A DNA stretch of 64,000 nucleotides from Diplocarpon mali (GCA_024741835.1 JAENRP010000206.1:1-64000); one strand, 5' to 3'; shown: positions 33,719-46,000, counted from the stretch's first letter. Notes: generated by a model from the sequence alone, not told the origin. A program made the numbers and translations.

Positions 33719-34560
33719 AAATTTAGCTTATTAGTTAAATCCGCCAAAGGTAGTAGCATTTTCTAAGCGGTAGGTATAATAAACTCCTATCTTTCCATCT
33801 TATTATCAAAGTAGTTTATAGTATACTTAGCTAGATAGACTATCTTCTCTTTTATAATAAGTAGACTATATTATAACTGCTATAGTCCGAGTGTATCTAA
33901 AACTGTTTAATTAAGAAGCGCCAAGTTGTTATACTATAAGAGGTCATCTTTCATAGTTTAAATAGCAGAGTGCATAATAGTGCTTAAGAACCTAATAAAC
34001 TTCCTACTTCATATATTATTTCCTTTTAGCTTTTTTATACCTTCTTAAATAGTAAAGTGATTCAACACTTATATAGCTTTTGCCACTAATTAATACATCT
34101 TAAAATTTTTGCCAAGCCCTTATAAGGTATTATTAGCAGTAATATCTATTATAAAGTAGGTTTAAAACAATATGCCACAAGTGCTGCTAGTAAACTATAA
34201 TAGTCTTTTAGTAGACTCCTCCTTTTTATCTCTATTCTTCCGAAACAAGTCTATAGAATTAGCATAACCCTAATATTCTTATAAAAACTTCTCCCAATCA
34301 ATACCTTTAGTTTTCAATTCATTTTCAAAGAAGTCATCAAATCTTAAAAACCCTTCTTCTATAGTAGAAATTCTATAGTTCAATACCTCTATAGATAAGT
34401 TCAAGAATACTTACTATTCTATTTCACCTAACGTTCTATAAGTACTTATAATATCTTCTAATGATCTTAAAGTTTTACCATCTTAAGAGAATCCTCCCTC
34501 TAATATTAGTTCATTGCTAAAGGCAGCCAAGGTCTTACTGCCTAATGCGATAACAGCCAT

Positions 34561-35181
34561 ACTCTTCTTAAGTATAGCCTTTTTACTTATACTTAATAGT
34601 GCTATAATGAATTATTTAACAAAAGGGATAAGGTTCAATTAATAGAAGAATAAATCTTCTAAAAAGAATTTATCAAGACTAGAAGCTTTAATTAGAAAAG
34701 ATTAACAACAGAGAGATAATACTAGTAGTATTATTAGTACTAGTACTAGGGTTTAGTAAGGTTATAGAAAAGGTAAAAAAAAGTATGATCTTAATGCAAA
34801 AAGAGGTTTATTTATAAAGATAAGAATCGCATTAGCGCGCAAAGGAAAAGTAGGTATAAAGAGGCTGAAAGTAAGAACAAAAGTAAGGTATAATATATAT
34901 AAGGACCTATAATTGATAAATGATAATTATCAAAGGTAAGGATGATATTTCAAAGGTAAGCGTTAGAGAGTTATATATAAAGGAAATAATCAAAGGATAG
35001 ATTATATAAAGAATAAAGTAGAGTAAAGAATATATATAAAATAGAATAATAAATAGAGAACAATAAGGTGCTAGTATATAAGAAGTAGATAATCCTAAAA
35101 AAAAAGATTTAACTCGAATTCGTAAGTTCTTTAAATAGTATTCTCTAAGGGTAATAGGCTAGATTCTCTAAATTGCTTAAC
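34561..35181 (-). other. spacer between Gypsy-G frames X2 and X1
   Basis: About 620 AT-rich bases between the TGA of X2 (35184-35182) and the ATG of X1 (34560). No domain or repeat found. The absence of a recognisable start signal leaves open how X1 would be expressed. Confidence 0.4.
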
Positions 35182-35358
35182 TCAATTGTCAGTTCTATTA
35201 TCACTTCAAAGTCTTCTTCTCTTATATTAGTTCTTACTTCTTAGCGATTTTTCAGCTTTAAGGGCCTTTCTCAAAGGATCTTCTATTAGTACATCCAGAT
35301 TTAGTAGCCAAAGTTCATCCAAACTATCTTATAGGCTAAAGCTAGCTAAGTCCAACCT

Positions 35359-35383
35359 CACTTGCAGACCGGGCTCGCAAGTC
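35359..35383 (-). repeat. 25-bp palindrome copy in X2
   Basis: In frame, no stop; reads TCEPGLQV. ACTTGC and GCAAGT arms fully complementary. Confidence 0.9.
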
Positions 35384-36243
35384 AGTCTTAGCGTTTCTAA
35401 GCTTAAGAGTAAAAACAGGGAATTGGTTCCCAAATCAGGGTCTAGCACTATGCTAGTATTACAGCTTATCTCTTTTCCGAATTTTCTTATAATAATATCT
35501 TTATTAATCAATGCATCAGGCTCTTAGATAGCATTTATTTTATTATATTATCCCTAAGACTTAAGTCTATAAAGAAGCGACTTAGTATTTATAATATTCG
35601 TCTAAGTATCAATAAGGGTATTAAAGAGTTTCTAATTATATTCTATAAGATAGATTTTCAATTCGTCTTTATTAAGAAGAAATAACTTCTATACTTCAAT
35701 CATAACTAAAGGGTCTATTTAAGAGCATTAACCAATAATAGCTTTAAAGAGGCTATTATAGTTCTTAAGATGAAAAGCTACCTTAAAAGGTATAGTAGTT
35801 CTACTTATATTAATCTATTAAGGTACTAGAGGTTACTTTAAAGTAAAGATTAAAAAGATAAGATTAAAGATTCGAGTCTTATTTTCCAAGGTATTCTTAT
35901 TACAAATAGCTATATAGTTATTACAAAAGGCTATAAAACCACCAATCCTATAAGAATTATCTAAAAGCATTTTAAGAAGATATTCCTATTTTATTATTAC
36001 TATAATTAGATTGCTATTATTAGTAATAAGTCGCAAGATCTCCTTTTATTTCATTTTTATAGTCATTTAAGCTAATTGAGATTTTGAACTAAGTGCTTAA
36101 GAAGTCTATCGACTTATCTTCTTCGCAGATAGAGTAAGTTTCACATTCGATTAAGAGCTAATCTACCTATTAAGGCTTCCTAAAGCAGGGCCTTATCTAA
36201 TTGATAGGATCTAATAATCTAAGACTCACTTACTAGCAAAATT

Positions 36244-36268
36244 GACTCGTAGTCTAAGACTGTAAGTA
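36244..36268 (-). repeat. 25-bp palindrome copy in X2
   Basis: In frame; reads TYSLRLRV. Centre degraded by RIP. Confidence 0.8.
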
Positions 36269-37629
36269 ATAATTGGATTTTCTTTATTAATAGCACTTAT
36301 ATCTCTTTTTATTAAAATAACTTAATTATAAAGACTAAGGCCAATTAATTAAAAAGGTTTAAGATAAGCGACAAGCTAATAGGCCTTTCCACTTTTCGCT
36401 ATCTTAGCTAAAAGGTAGAGTTTATAATATATCCAAAGGACTTATTAAATAAGACTAAATATTATATTATAAAGAAAATAAAAAGGTATAAAGGTCGCAT
36501 TATCTATAAGGCGGAAGTAATAAAAGTATATCTCTACTTCTTATCTTATAATAGAGAGGAATATACTTATAAAAGCACTATTATCAGTAGTAAAATTATC
36601 GGTTAAGAAGCAGTATCTAAAGGGTTTAGGCATCACAATTGACCCTTCTTCTTTTATTTCTTCTTACTATTTATTACTTAATAATATTAAAAAGAAAGAA
36701 TTATTCTATTCAATCGGCTCTAACGCCCTTAAGGCTTTAGGATTAGTCTTAAATTTTATAGCACTTAAAGATGCCTCTATTATTAATAGATTGGATTTGC
36801 GTATCCTTAAAGAGATAAAGAATTAATTATTAAAATAGATTAGAAAAAGATCAATATCTTCTATTATATAAAGAAGTTTAAGGTATTTAATAGTTTTATT
36901 AATATTAAATCCTTTATAATTAAGACTATAGTAAACCAAAAGAGAGCAAATATAAAGGTCGCAAAGTCTTCTCCCTTTGATTCTTATACTAGGAAGATAC
37001 TATCAAAACCGAGTTTTCATTATAAAGGATATTTAAATATCATATTATTCTTTAAGCTTAAGGTTAAGAATAACCGATTAAGGTATATTACTATAATTAC
37101 AAATATCCTAATTAACAAATTCCTCTTCGCATTCTCTTTCTTATAAGATAAAATAATCTTACTTAGCATTTAAGAGACTAGGTTCTTAACTTTTATAATT
37201 ATTAAAGAATTAAATAATATCCATAAGGGCGAATTCGTTTAAAATAAGCTATTAAATCTATCTAATAGCTCTTTTAGTTATCTTTAAAGCAGTAGGAATA
37301 AAGTCTTCCCTTATATTATTATTTCTAAAACAGTTGCATATAAATATAAAGAAATTAAGAACTAGCTCCTTTAAGTTATTAAGGAATAAATCTAAGCAAG
37401 CGCACAATCCTTTAATTTCAAATTGCAAATTAGCTAAGGTAGCTATTAAATGATCTATCCTTCTTAAAGGTCGAACTAAAATAGGTCGTTCAGCTAAAGG
37501 AGAGTCCTTTAAAGATTTCGAAAATTCTAAAGAGGCTATGCTAAGCGTTTAAGCAGTTTGTTTAGCAGCGGTTTCTAAAATCATTTTAATAAGAGGTAGG
37601 TTAGGTTTAGTTTTAAAATTCTTACTTTT

Positions 37630-37654
37630 AACTCTTAGTTTAAGACCGCAAGTC
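37630..37654 (-). repeat. 25-bp palindrome copy in X2
   Basis: In frame; reads TCGLKLRV. Confidence 0.8.
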
Positions 37655-38892
37655 AAATCATATAGTTTAGCACTTATTATATCTTTAGGCTAAGAGGCGA
37701 ATTTCAAAGCAGGCTTGACTATAAATAACCAATTCCCCTCTTTATTATTAAAGAAATCTCGTCTAAACCCTAGTATAAGAGTCCAGTTCTCTTTTAAAAT
37801 AAGCAAATTATAAGCAAAAGCGCAAAGCCTTAGCATATTAATAATAGTACTATTAGGTAAGGTAATATCTGCAGCTTAGTTCGATCTTTTCATAGCTCTA
37901 TTAGCTGCTATAAGTATTATATTAGATAGGCCTATAAATCTGCAACTGCGAATTCGATTGCCTCAGAATTTTACTACTCCTTTTTAAATAATAAAGAAAT
38001 TGAAAATCTAAATAGCTTTAGTAGTAAGAGTATTTTCCTTAAGAATTTTTAATAATACTTGCCTTCTATTATTAGAATCAATATTTATTAAAAAGCGCAA
38101 ATGAAATAGGAGTCCTCTCTTATTAATAGCTAAATTATCCAATTACTAAATAGATTCTTCCCTTTTATTTCAATCTATTTTAAAAGTGTCGGCTAAGGTT
38201 ATATATTAATTTGCGTTAGCTAAGAATTCCTCTTTAAAGATTCCCTTTAGTCTTAATTCTTCAGTTAGGAAGTCGTTAAATTAGAGAATTCCAAAGGCCA
38301 CTTAGGTTAAAAGGTTATTAATGGCATTCGCATAAGCTAAAAGGAGTTTTTATTACTCTATATCTCTTAAGGCTGCGTAGGTCGATTTAAAGCTCTCTAA
38401 TAATATAATAGCTCTGCTATTTTAAAAGAAGTTAGTAACTAATGTTTATTTATCTCTTATTATAGTAAATGAAACCATTTATAGGTTCTTTAAAGGCATA
38501 TTACTTATAAAAGATAAGGAGTATAAATAAGAGAGTTTAATAGAGTATAAGAATTAAAAGGGCATATAAGCTGCAATAGGTTTACTATATATATATTAAG
38601 GAAATTGGACTTTTTATTTATTATTTAAGGAAAGTAATAGGAATGCTATAATTAAAAGCCAATATTAAGAATGTAAAATAAGTTAGAGTAAGTAAGAATT
38701 TAAAGTAATCCTAAAAGATCCATATCTTAAATAATAAAAGAAGCGACCTTGCTAAAAATGTAAAAATAAGAATTAAAGGAAGGTAGGATAATTAATAAGC
38801 TAGGAAATCGTTTAGTATTCCTATTTGCATTCTTTAAATATTTTAAGAATAATAACTTAAGGTCGCAATTAGTTAGGTATTTTAATATTCTT

Positions 38893-38917
38893 TACTCGTA
38901 GGACTGGCTTATAAGTC
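38893..38917 (-). repeat. 25-bp palindrome copy at the C-terminal end of Gypsy-G pol
   Basis: In the phase of pol (and of X2): reads TYKPVLRV after NFKPLDKDQDFSNL. Confidence 0.8.
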
Positions 38918-38919
38918 AA

Positions 38920-40320
38920 ATTGGAAAAATCTTAGTCTTTATCCAAGGGTTTAAAATTGCTTATATTGCCGTCGGTTCTTGCAAAAGATTCGAAGGTTAT
39001 ATCAATTTCTAATTTGTCTTTTAAAGGGAATAAGGTCTAATTGTATTAATAAAAGCGCTTTAGTCGGTTAGCTGCAAAGGTTCCTTTAATATCAACTCTA
39101 TCAAGTTCCTAAAGAGAATAGTATCCTTTTTCTTTCTACTTAGATTTAACCTTAAATGGGCTAAGCTATTAATAGTTAAGTTTAGTATCTATTAATATAT
39201 TAATACTTCTTATAATATTGTAAATTAAAATAAGATTATCTTTTTAAATAGGATAAGTCTTAAGTACTTTAAAAGCAGCTTATGCTTCTTTAGCTTTTTC
39301 CTAATATTGTTTCTTTTATAAGATAATATCTTCTATATCTATATCTTAAAGCTTAAGTTGTTAGTATCTTATTATAAGCAAATTGGAATAGTTTTAAATT
39401 TGACTATAATCGAACAATCTTTAAATAGGCTATCGAGATTTAAAAGGGAGCTATGCCTCTTTACTATAGATAAGGAAGAATAGTATAACTCCAATTGATT
39501 TATAAATTATCATTCAATAAGTAAAGAGTATTTTATAAAAGCGTTTTATCTAATCCTTAAATCCTTTGCAAGTAACTTTAAATAGACTATTAAGAATATT
39601 ATAGTATCCTCGTTCTACTACTCTATTAGCTTTTGAATTATACGCTAAGATTTAAACCCGCTTAATACTATATTTTCGTAAGAAAGCTTTAACTACTCTT
39701 TTATTTTCAAGGCCTCTATTAATAGTTAATCTGCTAAAAAGTCCATAGCAATAGACTATATCTTCCTAAAGGAACTTTGCAATAGATTCAAAGTTAGTAG
39801 ATCTTAAAGGTTATCCTTTAAGCTATCCTAATAGGTCTTCCTTTACTATAATAAAATATATTATCCTATTCTTAATAGTTAATACTTATATAATATTAAG
39901 GCTGACTTTATAAAAAAGGCCTAATGGCTAAGTTAGGAATAAGGGATTTTCCTTATAACTAGGTTTTTATTTCTAATAAGCGACGCAACTCTTTACAAAA
40001 GCTTTATAGTCCTTAAAAGAGCCTTTCTAAAAGAATTTTCTTAAGAGTTAGTAGTAAGTGGACTTAGCTCCTTAATAGCCAGTCTTCTTATAAATATCTT
40101 AAATAGCCTTAGCTTGCAGTTTATTATCATTTAAATAAAGCTATATAAGAAATGAGTTATCGCTTCTTTTAAACAATTGCTATCCTTATATTAGATAAAT
40201 CAGAGCTTTAGCTTTAAACTTTTGAAAATCCTTAAGAGGAACTGTCTTTAGTTATTTAAGCGTAATTAAAAATTTTGCAATTTCCTTAAAGTCACTTAAG
40301 TAGTTAAGTGATAAAATTCT
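38920..40320 (-). pseudogene. Gypsy-G integrase
   Basis: After RNase H on the minus strand: the zinc region with KTGYQGAKSTYYLL and FVKSCVAYQKQKPSY (His-His-Cys-Cys, two residues changed by RIP), a core with LNIMQVLTIKNRI, INRGLENKRVVKAFL (second Asp now Asn) and NRVVERGYYNIL holding the catalytic Glu. This is a regular Gypsy integrase with a long, unrecognised C-terminal part. No chromodomain was found. Confidence 0.75.
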
Positions 40321-40327
40321 CTTACTT

Positions 40328-40352
40328 AACTTGCAAGCTAGGACTACGAGTC
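40328..40352 (-). repeat. 25-bp palindrome copy between RNase H and integrase of Gypsy-G
   Basis: One of the two copies read in a different phase: the pol frame gives RLVVLACK here instead of the usual octapeptide. Confidence 0.8.
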
Positions 40353-40401
40353 GAGTCCCTTTAAGGCAATATATTAATAAATAACTAACTTCGTTCTCTA
40401 C

Positions 40402-42200
40402 TTATTTATTAATATCTATTTTATCTTCTTTAATCAAATTAAAGGGGTAAGGACGAGTTCTTCTTAAAAGGCCATCTGCGGTAGTGTTTTTTATTCTTAG
40501 AATATATTTAACTTTAAAGTCTATTAGTCTTATCCAAGCAATCCATTTTATTAATAAAGCTCTTAATAGGTCGCTTATAGCTCTATTCAATTATTCTACT
40601 AGTACTTTAGTATCGGTTTTAAAGATAAAGTAAGTGCTATAAAGGTTGCTTTTTATCTTTTTTATCACTTTTAGTACGCCTTTATATTCCTATTTAATAG
40701 TATTATACTTTATTTCTACTAGATTCTAAAGACCACTTTTAAAGCAAGCTAAATATCTTTTCTATTAGCTATTAGCTTATTAAAGGATAGTACCCTATTT
40801 GATTAAGCTTGCGTCAACTATTAATATAATTGGCCTAGCGTCAGCTCTATAGTCTATTTTAATCAAATATAGCGCTTTAAGCAATGCTTGCTTTAATTGT
40901 TTCATAGCCTCCATTTAGGATTCCTCCTACTAAAACTCAGCCCCTTTTTAAAATAAGGCGTAAATAAGTGCTGCCTTTTTAGCAAAATCCTTAATCTAAA
41001 TGCGATAGTATACTATAACGCTAATAAACGCGCGAGCTTCTGCTATATTATCATACCTCTTTTATTTATCGATTTTAAGTACTTTAGCCCTCTAAGGACT
41101 TCGGCTATTAGAATTAGTAATAAAACTAATAATTTCTATTAATAGAAGATAGTATTATAACTTCGGACTAACTATTGCTCTTACCCTTTCGAATCGTATA
41201 AGCACTTAGTCTAAGTTCTCAATGTATTCTATTATAAATCATTATATACTAAGAAGAACTTCTTTATAATTATAAAATGATCTTAATCCTTTTACTCCTA
41301 TATTATCTATATAAGAGAGCGTAATATTAAGTATACAATCTACTAGTATCTTATAAATTACTTAAACAAATTAAGCGATCGAATTTATAGCCCTTTAAGG
41401 TAATCTTATTATCTAAAGTAGCCTAAGAGAGGTTTGAATTGCTATTATATCTTTCAATTTAATATTAAGAATAAATTGGTTATATCTAAAGAAGAAGTTA
41501 ATAAAAGAGCTGCAGATTAATCTTACGAATTCATTTAAGAACTCATCTATATTTAAAGGAATATTAGCATCCTTAATAGTTACTCGGTTCATTTCTACTA
41601 CTGCTATTATTAGTCTATAAGTTCCCTTCTCTTTCTTAGTAACTAAGAACTATTTATTCTTATAAGGGCTATTACAAAACTCGAGAATACCTTACTTTAA
41701 CCTATCCTTTAACATTTCGATTACCTTTTCTTAAAAAGCTTTAAGGACTCCGAATGTTTTCTCTTACTAGGCTTTATAAGGTATTATCTTAATCTTAATA
41801 TAAGGCATAACCTCTTCTTAAATCTAGCTAAGTTCCGTCTAATCAAAAGCTAAGGCGTCCTTTTAATTTATTAAGGTTTTATAAAGTAGTTTACATTCTT
41901 ACTCTATTAAGTCATTTCCAATTTTCAATATATTAAAACGTTCTTTTATTAGCCGATATCTAATAGGTTTATTAGAAAATCTACCTATAATAAACTTATC
42001 GAATTTACCACCTAACTTTAGAGGTCGAAGCTTCTTATCTTATTTAAACTAATCATCTAATCCTTTAAGCTTCGAGCTATTAGAGATTCCCTAATTTATT
42101 AATTATACTTTATCAGCTTTACTTTTATATATAGTTCGAATATTAGCTAGTACTATGCTTTTCTACTTCTTTCCTTTTTTATTAAATCCTATAAAATAGT
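40402..42200 (-). pseudogene. Gypsy-G reverse transcriptase and RNase H
   Basis: RT reads right to left: YRLIIAVVEMNRVTIKDANI (about 41560-41620), the segment LPQRAINSIAQFVQV, and the catalytic box LSYIDNIGVKGL at about 41288-41325 (second Asp changed to Asn). RNase H shows ILIVDASLIKQGTIL and ends in the open 62-codon piece 40402-40590, with KVKYILRIKNTTADGLLRRT, the usual C-terminal ADALSR-type signature. This RT type, with the DDIGVKGP motif, belongs to a well-spread fungal Gypsy lineage and differs from Gypsy-A and Gypsy-B here. Confidence 0.85.
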
Positions 42201-42294
42201 CCGAATTTTCCTTTTTAAAAACAAATAAAAGATTTTCTAAGTTGTTAATTTAAAGTATATAAATAGAAATATTATTAGTAATTTTATTATTTTT

Positions 42295-42319
42295 CACTTA
42301 TAGGTCTGGCCTATAAGTG
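42295..42319 (-). repeat. 25-bp palindrome copy between protease and RT of Gypsy-G
   Basis: In the pol phase; reads TYRPDL-stop-V. ACTTATAGG/CCTATAAGT arms well preserved. Confidence 0.85.
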
Positions 42320-42456
42320 GTTTTTAGGTTTTTTAAAATAATTAATAAATTATCGAAATTTATAAAACAAACTCTCTTCTCTACCTTATTTTTCTTTTTT
42401 CTTAATTATTAAGCCGATAAAACGCTAATTGTACTATTCTTTAAAATTCCAGATTT

Positions 42457-42481
42457 GATTCCTAGGCTAAGACCGTAAGTT
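42457..42481 (-). repeat. 25-bp palindrome copy between protease and RT of Gypsy-G
   Basis: In the pol phase; reads TYGLSLGI. Confidence 0.8.
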
Positions 42482-42869
42482 AAATCGCTATTATTCAAAA
42501 TCGGCAAACTCACCTTCCTTTCGCTATAACTCCTTATTAAGTGCCTTCCTTTACTAGCATTAAGCCTAGCCCTTATACTAGCTAATTGTTTCTTAAAACC
42601 TTATTCTAGAATTCGGCTATATCTCTTATAATAACCATTTGTCCTTTTAAAGATCGATCTATATTCTAAAGACTAGCTTTTATAAGACTATTTCTAAGAT
42701 AGTTAAATATTAGCTAAGATTCTAAAATAAAGGGCATTTTTAAAAGAATATTATTTAAAGAATTCTCTATTATTAAAAAGTCAATATAATTAATAATTCC
42801 TTTGACTTTAACCTTTAAGTTTTTTACCTATCTATTAAAATTGTATTTCGATCTAAAGACAGTTAAATA

Positions 42870-43000
42870 AACAAAGAGTCGATTGCTAATAATTATCAAT
42901 TAAGCCATTTTCGCCACTTTTCTAATTATTATATTAACTTCTAAACTACAATCGATCAGAGTCTTTGCTTTAACCGATTCTTCTATTAAATAAATAATAA
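42870..43000 (-). pseudogene. Gypsy-G retropepsin-like protease remnant
   Basis: At 42907-42966 the minus strand reads TLIDCSLEVNIIIRKVA, the LIDCG-x-E-x-N-x-I form of the protease active site seen in this fungal lineage, with Gly changed to Ser by RIP. Boundaries of the domain are uncertain. Confidence 0.6.
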
Positions 43001-44517
43001 TAGGGCTTTTTATTATAACTACTAAACAATTTCGATTAATATTCTAAGATATTAAAGCTATTGCTATAATATTATAATACCTTTAGATTCCTTTGTCTTT
43101 TATAATCTAAAGACATTTAATTAAGGCTAAGTGCTTCTTAGAGTTCTTTTATATTACAATTTCCATTTCCTTATTATTATTCAAATCTTTAAAGGTAATT
43201 AAGATATACTTTCTTAGCACTTTATTAAAGCGTCTAATTAAATTAAATAGATCTTTAAATATAAGGTTAATTTGCTAAGCTATAACATTCTCTATAGCTT
43301 TTTCTATTGTAGTTAAACTAGCGTATTTATTAACGAATTTTTCCTATTTTAATATCTATCTCTTTCGCTTAAAGTCAAGGGTCTATGCAATAACTTTAAC
43401 TTCTTAATCTTTAAGCTTAAAGCTATCTTTATCTATTATATCTTTAATCAATTCGTCTACTATATCGGCTTCATCCTTATCCATTGCGGTTCCAGACTAT
43501 TAGGTGTCTTTTAGCGTTTAGACTCTATATTAAGATTCCTAAGTTGTATATGCTAATTTCTAGACTTTAGCTAGTTTTATTAATATTAATAAAGTAGAAG
43601 ATCTAAAAGGACGCCGAGAATTCCAAGGGTTCTTAAATATAAAAGCAGTATTAATATCAGCTGAAACATTATTATTAACCTATCTTAAGATAGAAATGCC
43701 TCTAACTTCTATAACTATTTAATTAAAAGCTAAGTCCTTAAGAACTCCCTTAGGTAGATTGCTAGTTAGACCTATATATATATAAGTTGGAATTTTAATA
43801 TTCATATCTATAATACACTATCGTTCGACCAAATTTTCATCCTATTTTATACTATATATTATTATTCAAACAGTCTATAACTATAAGCGATTTTAGTACT
43901 TTTTAATAAGGATAGCTTTTAGCCTAGGATCTTTAATATAAAGCATCTCATACTTATTAATATATATAACCCTTATATTAATAAAACGTTAGAAAAGAGG
44001 ACATTTATTATAATACTTATATAAAGGGTAATTAGGTTCCTTATTACTACAAAAGTTGCAAATTAGTCTTCTTCTATTACTATTTCCTTAATACCTTATA
44101 ATATTAATATTGGCAGAGTGCTAATTAGGATTAATTTCTCTTTCTTCAATTAACTATTGCATTTTTATATTAGCTAGTTATTCCGAATGATAAGAAGTAG
44201 AAGTCTAATAATAAGAACTACTAGGTTAGCTTATAATAGCTAAGTTTTGCCTATTACTAAATTAAGGAATATACTATTTTTCTTATAAGAGATCATTAAT
44301 CCTAATTTCTAAGCTTTAGATTTAGAGTTTTGTAAATTAGATCTTAAGTTCTTTAATTCTAAAGTTGGATCTTACTCCTAAGTCAGGCCTATAAATAAAA
44401 GGTATAACTACTAGGTTCTTCTTTACCTCCTCTATAACTTCTAAAGCCTTTGAATATTCTTAGACTAGGCTCTTAAGGTCTTTAGTATAAGAGGGAGTAA
44501 GGGCTTTTTCCTACTTT
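43000..44517 (-). pseudogene. Gypsy-G gag, C-terminal part and gag-pol linker
   Basis: Continues the gag frame after the Copia-E insertion: KALTPSYTKDLKSLV, a long Glu/Lys/Gln-rich, coiled-coil-like stretch, and near 44000-44110 a Cys-x2-Cys region (CNFCSNKEPN) that may be a zinc knuckle. The reading phase differs from that of RT, so a frame change between gag and pol is implied, as in many Gypsy elements. Confidence 0.55.
44373..44397 (-). repeat. 25-bp palindrome copy in Gypsy-G gag
   Basis: In the gag phase; reads IYRPDLGV. Confidence 0.8.
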
Positions 44518-44522
44518 ATAGT

Positions 44523-44694
44523 TGTCGTGCTGTATTTAGAGGTGGATTCTCAGTGGTGGCAGAAGCTTATAAAATTCTACTCTAACTATATACCTGAGCT
44601 CCCTTTATAGAAGTGCTCCGTGGCCACTTCAGGGGTATATTACATAAGCCAGTCCTCAGATGCCTCAGTGCCTAAGGCTCCTTATAGCGCAACA
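44523..44694 (-). repeat. Copia-E 3' LTR (left)
   Basis: 172 bp, TGTCGTG to CGCAACA. It keeps its original TG at the left end. The central stretch, about 44582-44680, is identical to the other LTR and still rich in CA/TG. Confidence 0.92.
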
Positions 44695-46000
44695 CACCCC
44701 CTAGGTGAAAAGCAGCTCCCAAGCTAGGCTCAGCTATAACTAGCGCTAGATCTAGTATACAAGACTCCTTTATTATACTCCCTAGCTTCTAGAATAATGA
44801 AAATTGCTTGACAAAGCTATAATAAATAAAAGAGGGAGCGCGTTCTAAGTGCTTCCTCTATAAAATAAAAGCTAAATCAAGTGACAAAGGAAAGTTAACA
44901 AAGGCAGCGCGCCTATAAAAGTACGCGTTTTTCCCCTATAAAGCTTTCCTTCCTTATACTTCTTTAAATAATCACTTTAAAATAGAGAATAGCAATAACA
45001 ACTCTAAGGAGCGCCCTAGTAGGGCTACTACTATAAGCTTCCTAATCGTACTCCCTTACTCCTGCTAAAGACTTATAGCGAAGTCGTTATGCTCGAATAT
45101 AGCTTGGAGCTTCTCAGCGCGGCAGACAGCAGGAGGATAATAACGCGCCTAAGACGTTCGACGTAGTAACACCCCCGAGAGGAAGCGCGCCTCCCCTCCC
45201 TGCCACCCCCTAGGCCGTAGTTCCTAGAACACCAGCGGTCCCCTCTGCAGCTCCCTCCTCCCATCGTAAGCCAGAGCAAGGGCTAATAAGGAATATACTA
45301 TATAAGGGGTGCGTTCGGAGCTTCCTAGCTAGGAAGTCAGCTAGCGTATGCTTTAATAGCACAATAGGAGTACGCTGCTTTCGTTATGCAAAGGGAGGCC
45401 ACGCGTACCAGGAGCTTCCCGTCAGCGCCTTAAAGGCGTAGGAAGATTATATATTCTTATTAGAGGAGAACGACAGTGACTCCGCAGTACATTCTCAAGC
45501 TCCCTCTAAGTGGTTTGCCACTAATAAGCAGTTCAAGGCCTTGCCGCCACTAAGAGGAAGGTGAGAGAGGAGCTTCAGAAAGCGCGCCAGAGAGAGACAA
45601 AGGAGGTAGTATCATCAAAGGGTACATTAATCATAAGCTTTCTCATACCGTAGCTAATAGCTTCCTAGAACCAATCGGTTAAGAGCTCCCGCCGCCGCCG
45701 ATTATAGCACCTCTTAGCCTTATCGCCCGCCTCGCAGAGGCTTTTAAGGCTCCTACGGCTACTCCTATTATTGCTCCCGGCGTTGCTCCCCAGGCGGCTC
45801 CTAGGGCTATGCCACCAAAGGAGTCGGTTGCTTCTCAACAAGGACGCGCCCTTATATTATTCGCAGAGCTATTAAAGGTTCTGATTATCTAAGGGAGTTA
45901 GTTTTAAGCCTCCCTATATATTAGTATAAAGAAAATTGAAACCTGTCTTGCGCTTCCTTCCCACTCGCTATTACAAAGGAGATATAAAAGGATTATAAAG
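44695..46000 (-). other. Copia-E 3' region between pol and LTR
   Basis: About 1.3 kb, GC-richer than the surroundings, after the pol end (DIYADGLIKNLL near 46075-46110). An open frame at 45073-45279 (minus, 68 codons, Gly/Arg/Ser/Leu-rich) has no domain and I regard it as chance. No further gene supported. Confidence 0.4.

Larger units (their letters stand above)
31141..34560 (-). pseudogene. Gypsy-G extra ORF X1 (about 1139 codons, unknown function)
   Basis: One reading frame runs from ATG at 34560 to TGA at 31143-31141, interrupted as far as I traced it only by TAA/TAG stops of the RIP type. The longest stop-free piece, 31333-31605 (90 codons), is in the same phase (985 codons after the start). 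The protein begins MAVIALGSKTLAAFSNE, is rich in Lys, Leu, Ile and Asp, looks mostly helical, and ends with an Asn/Asp run and a basic tail. Four palindromes (31465, 32287, 33517, 33694) lie in it, all in the same phase as Thr-x-x-Pro-Gly-Leu-x-Val. It resembles X2 upstream in order and at several points (STYR/STYA, FDDFFENELKTKGI/FNDFLTEELRLKGI, EVEMYRYYF/EVEIYFYYF). No domain recognised. Confidence 0.65.
35182..38478 (-). pseudogene. Gypsy-G extra ORF X2 (about 1098 codons, related to X1)
   Basis: One frame from ATG at 38478 (an alternative in-frame ATG is 38499) to TGA at 35184-35182. The open piece 35329-35511 lies in the same phase, 989 codons after the start, almost the position of its counterpart in X1. 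As far as traced, internal stops are TAA/TAG. The N-terminus reads MVSFTIIRDK, followed by STYAALRDIE and FNDFLTEELRLKGI, matching X1. The late segment LINKDIIIRKFGKEIS corresponds to MINKTILFEKYSTKKP in X1. Three palindromes (35359, 36244, 37630) are in frame. Tandem duplication of a single ancestral frame is the simplest reading. Function unknown. Confidence 0.65.

Noticed and set aside
45073..45279. Small Gly/Arg/Ser-rich ORF in the Copia-E 3' region
   Set aside because: No domain, short, and in a GC-richer stretch where chance openings are expected.
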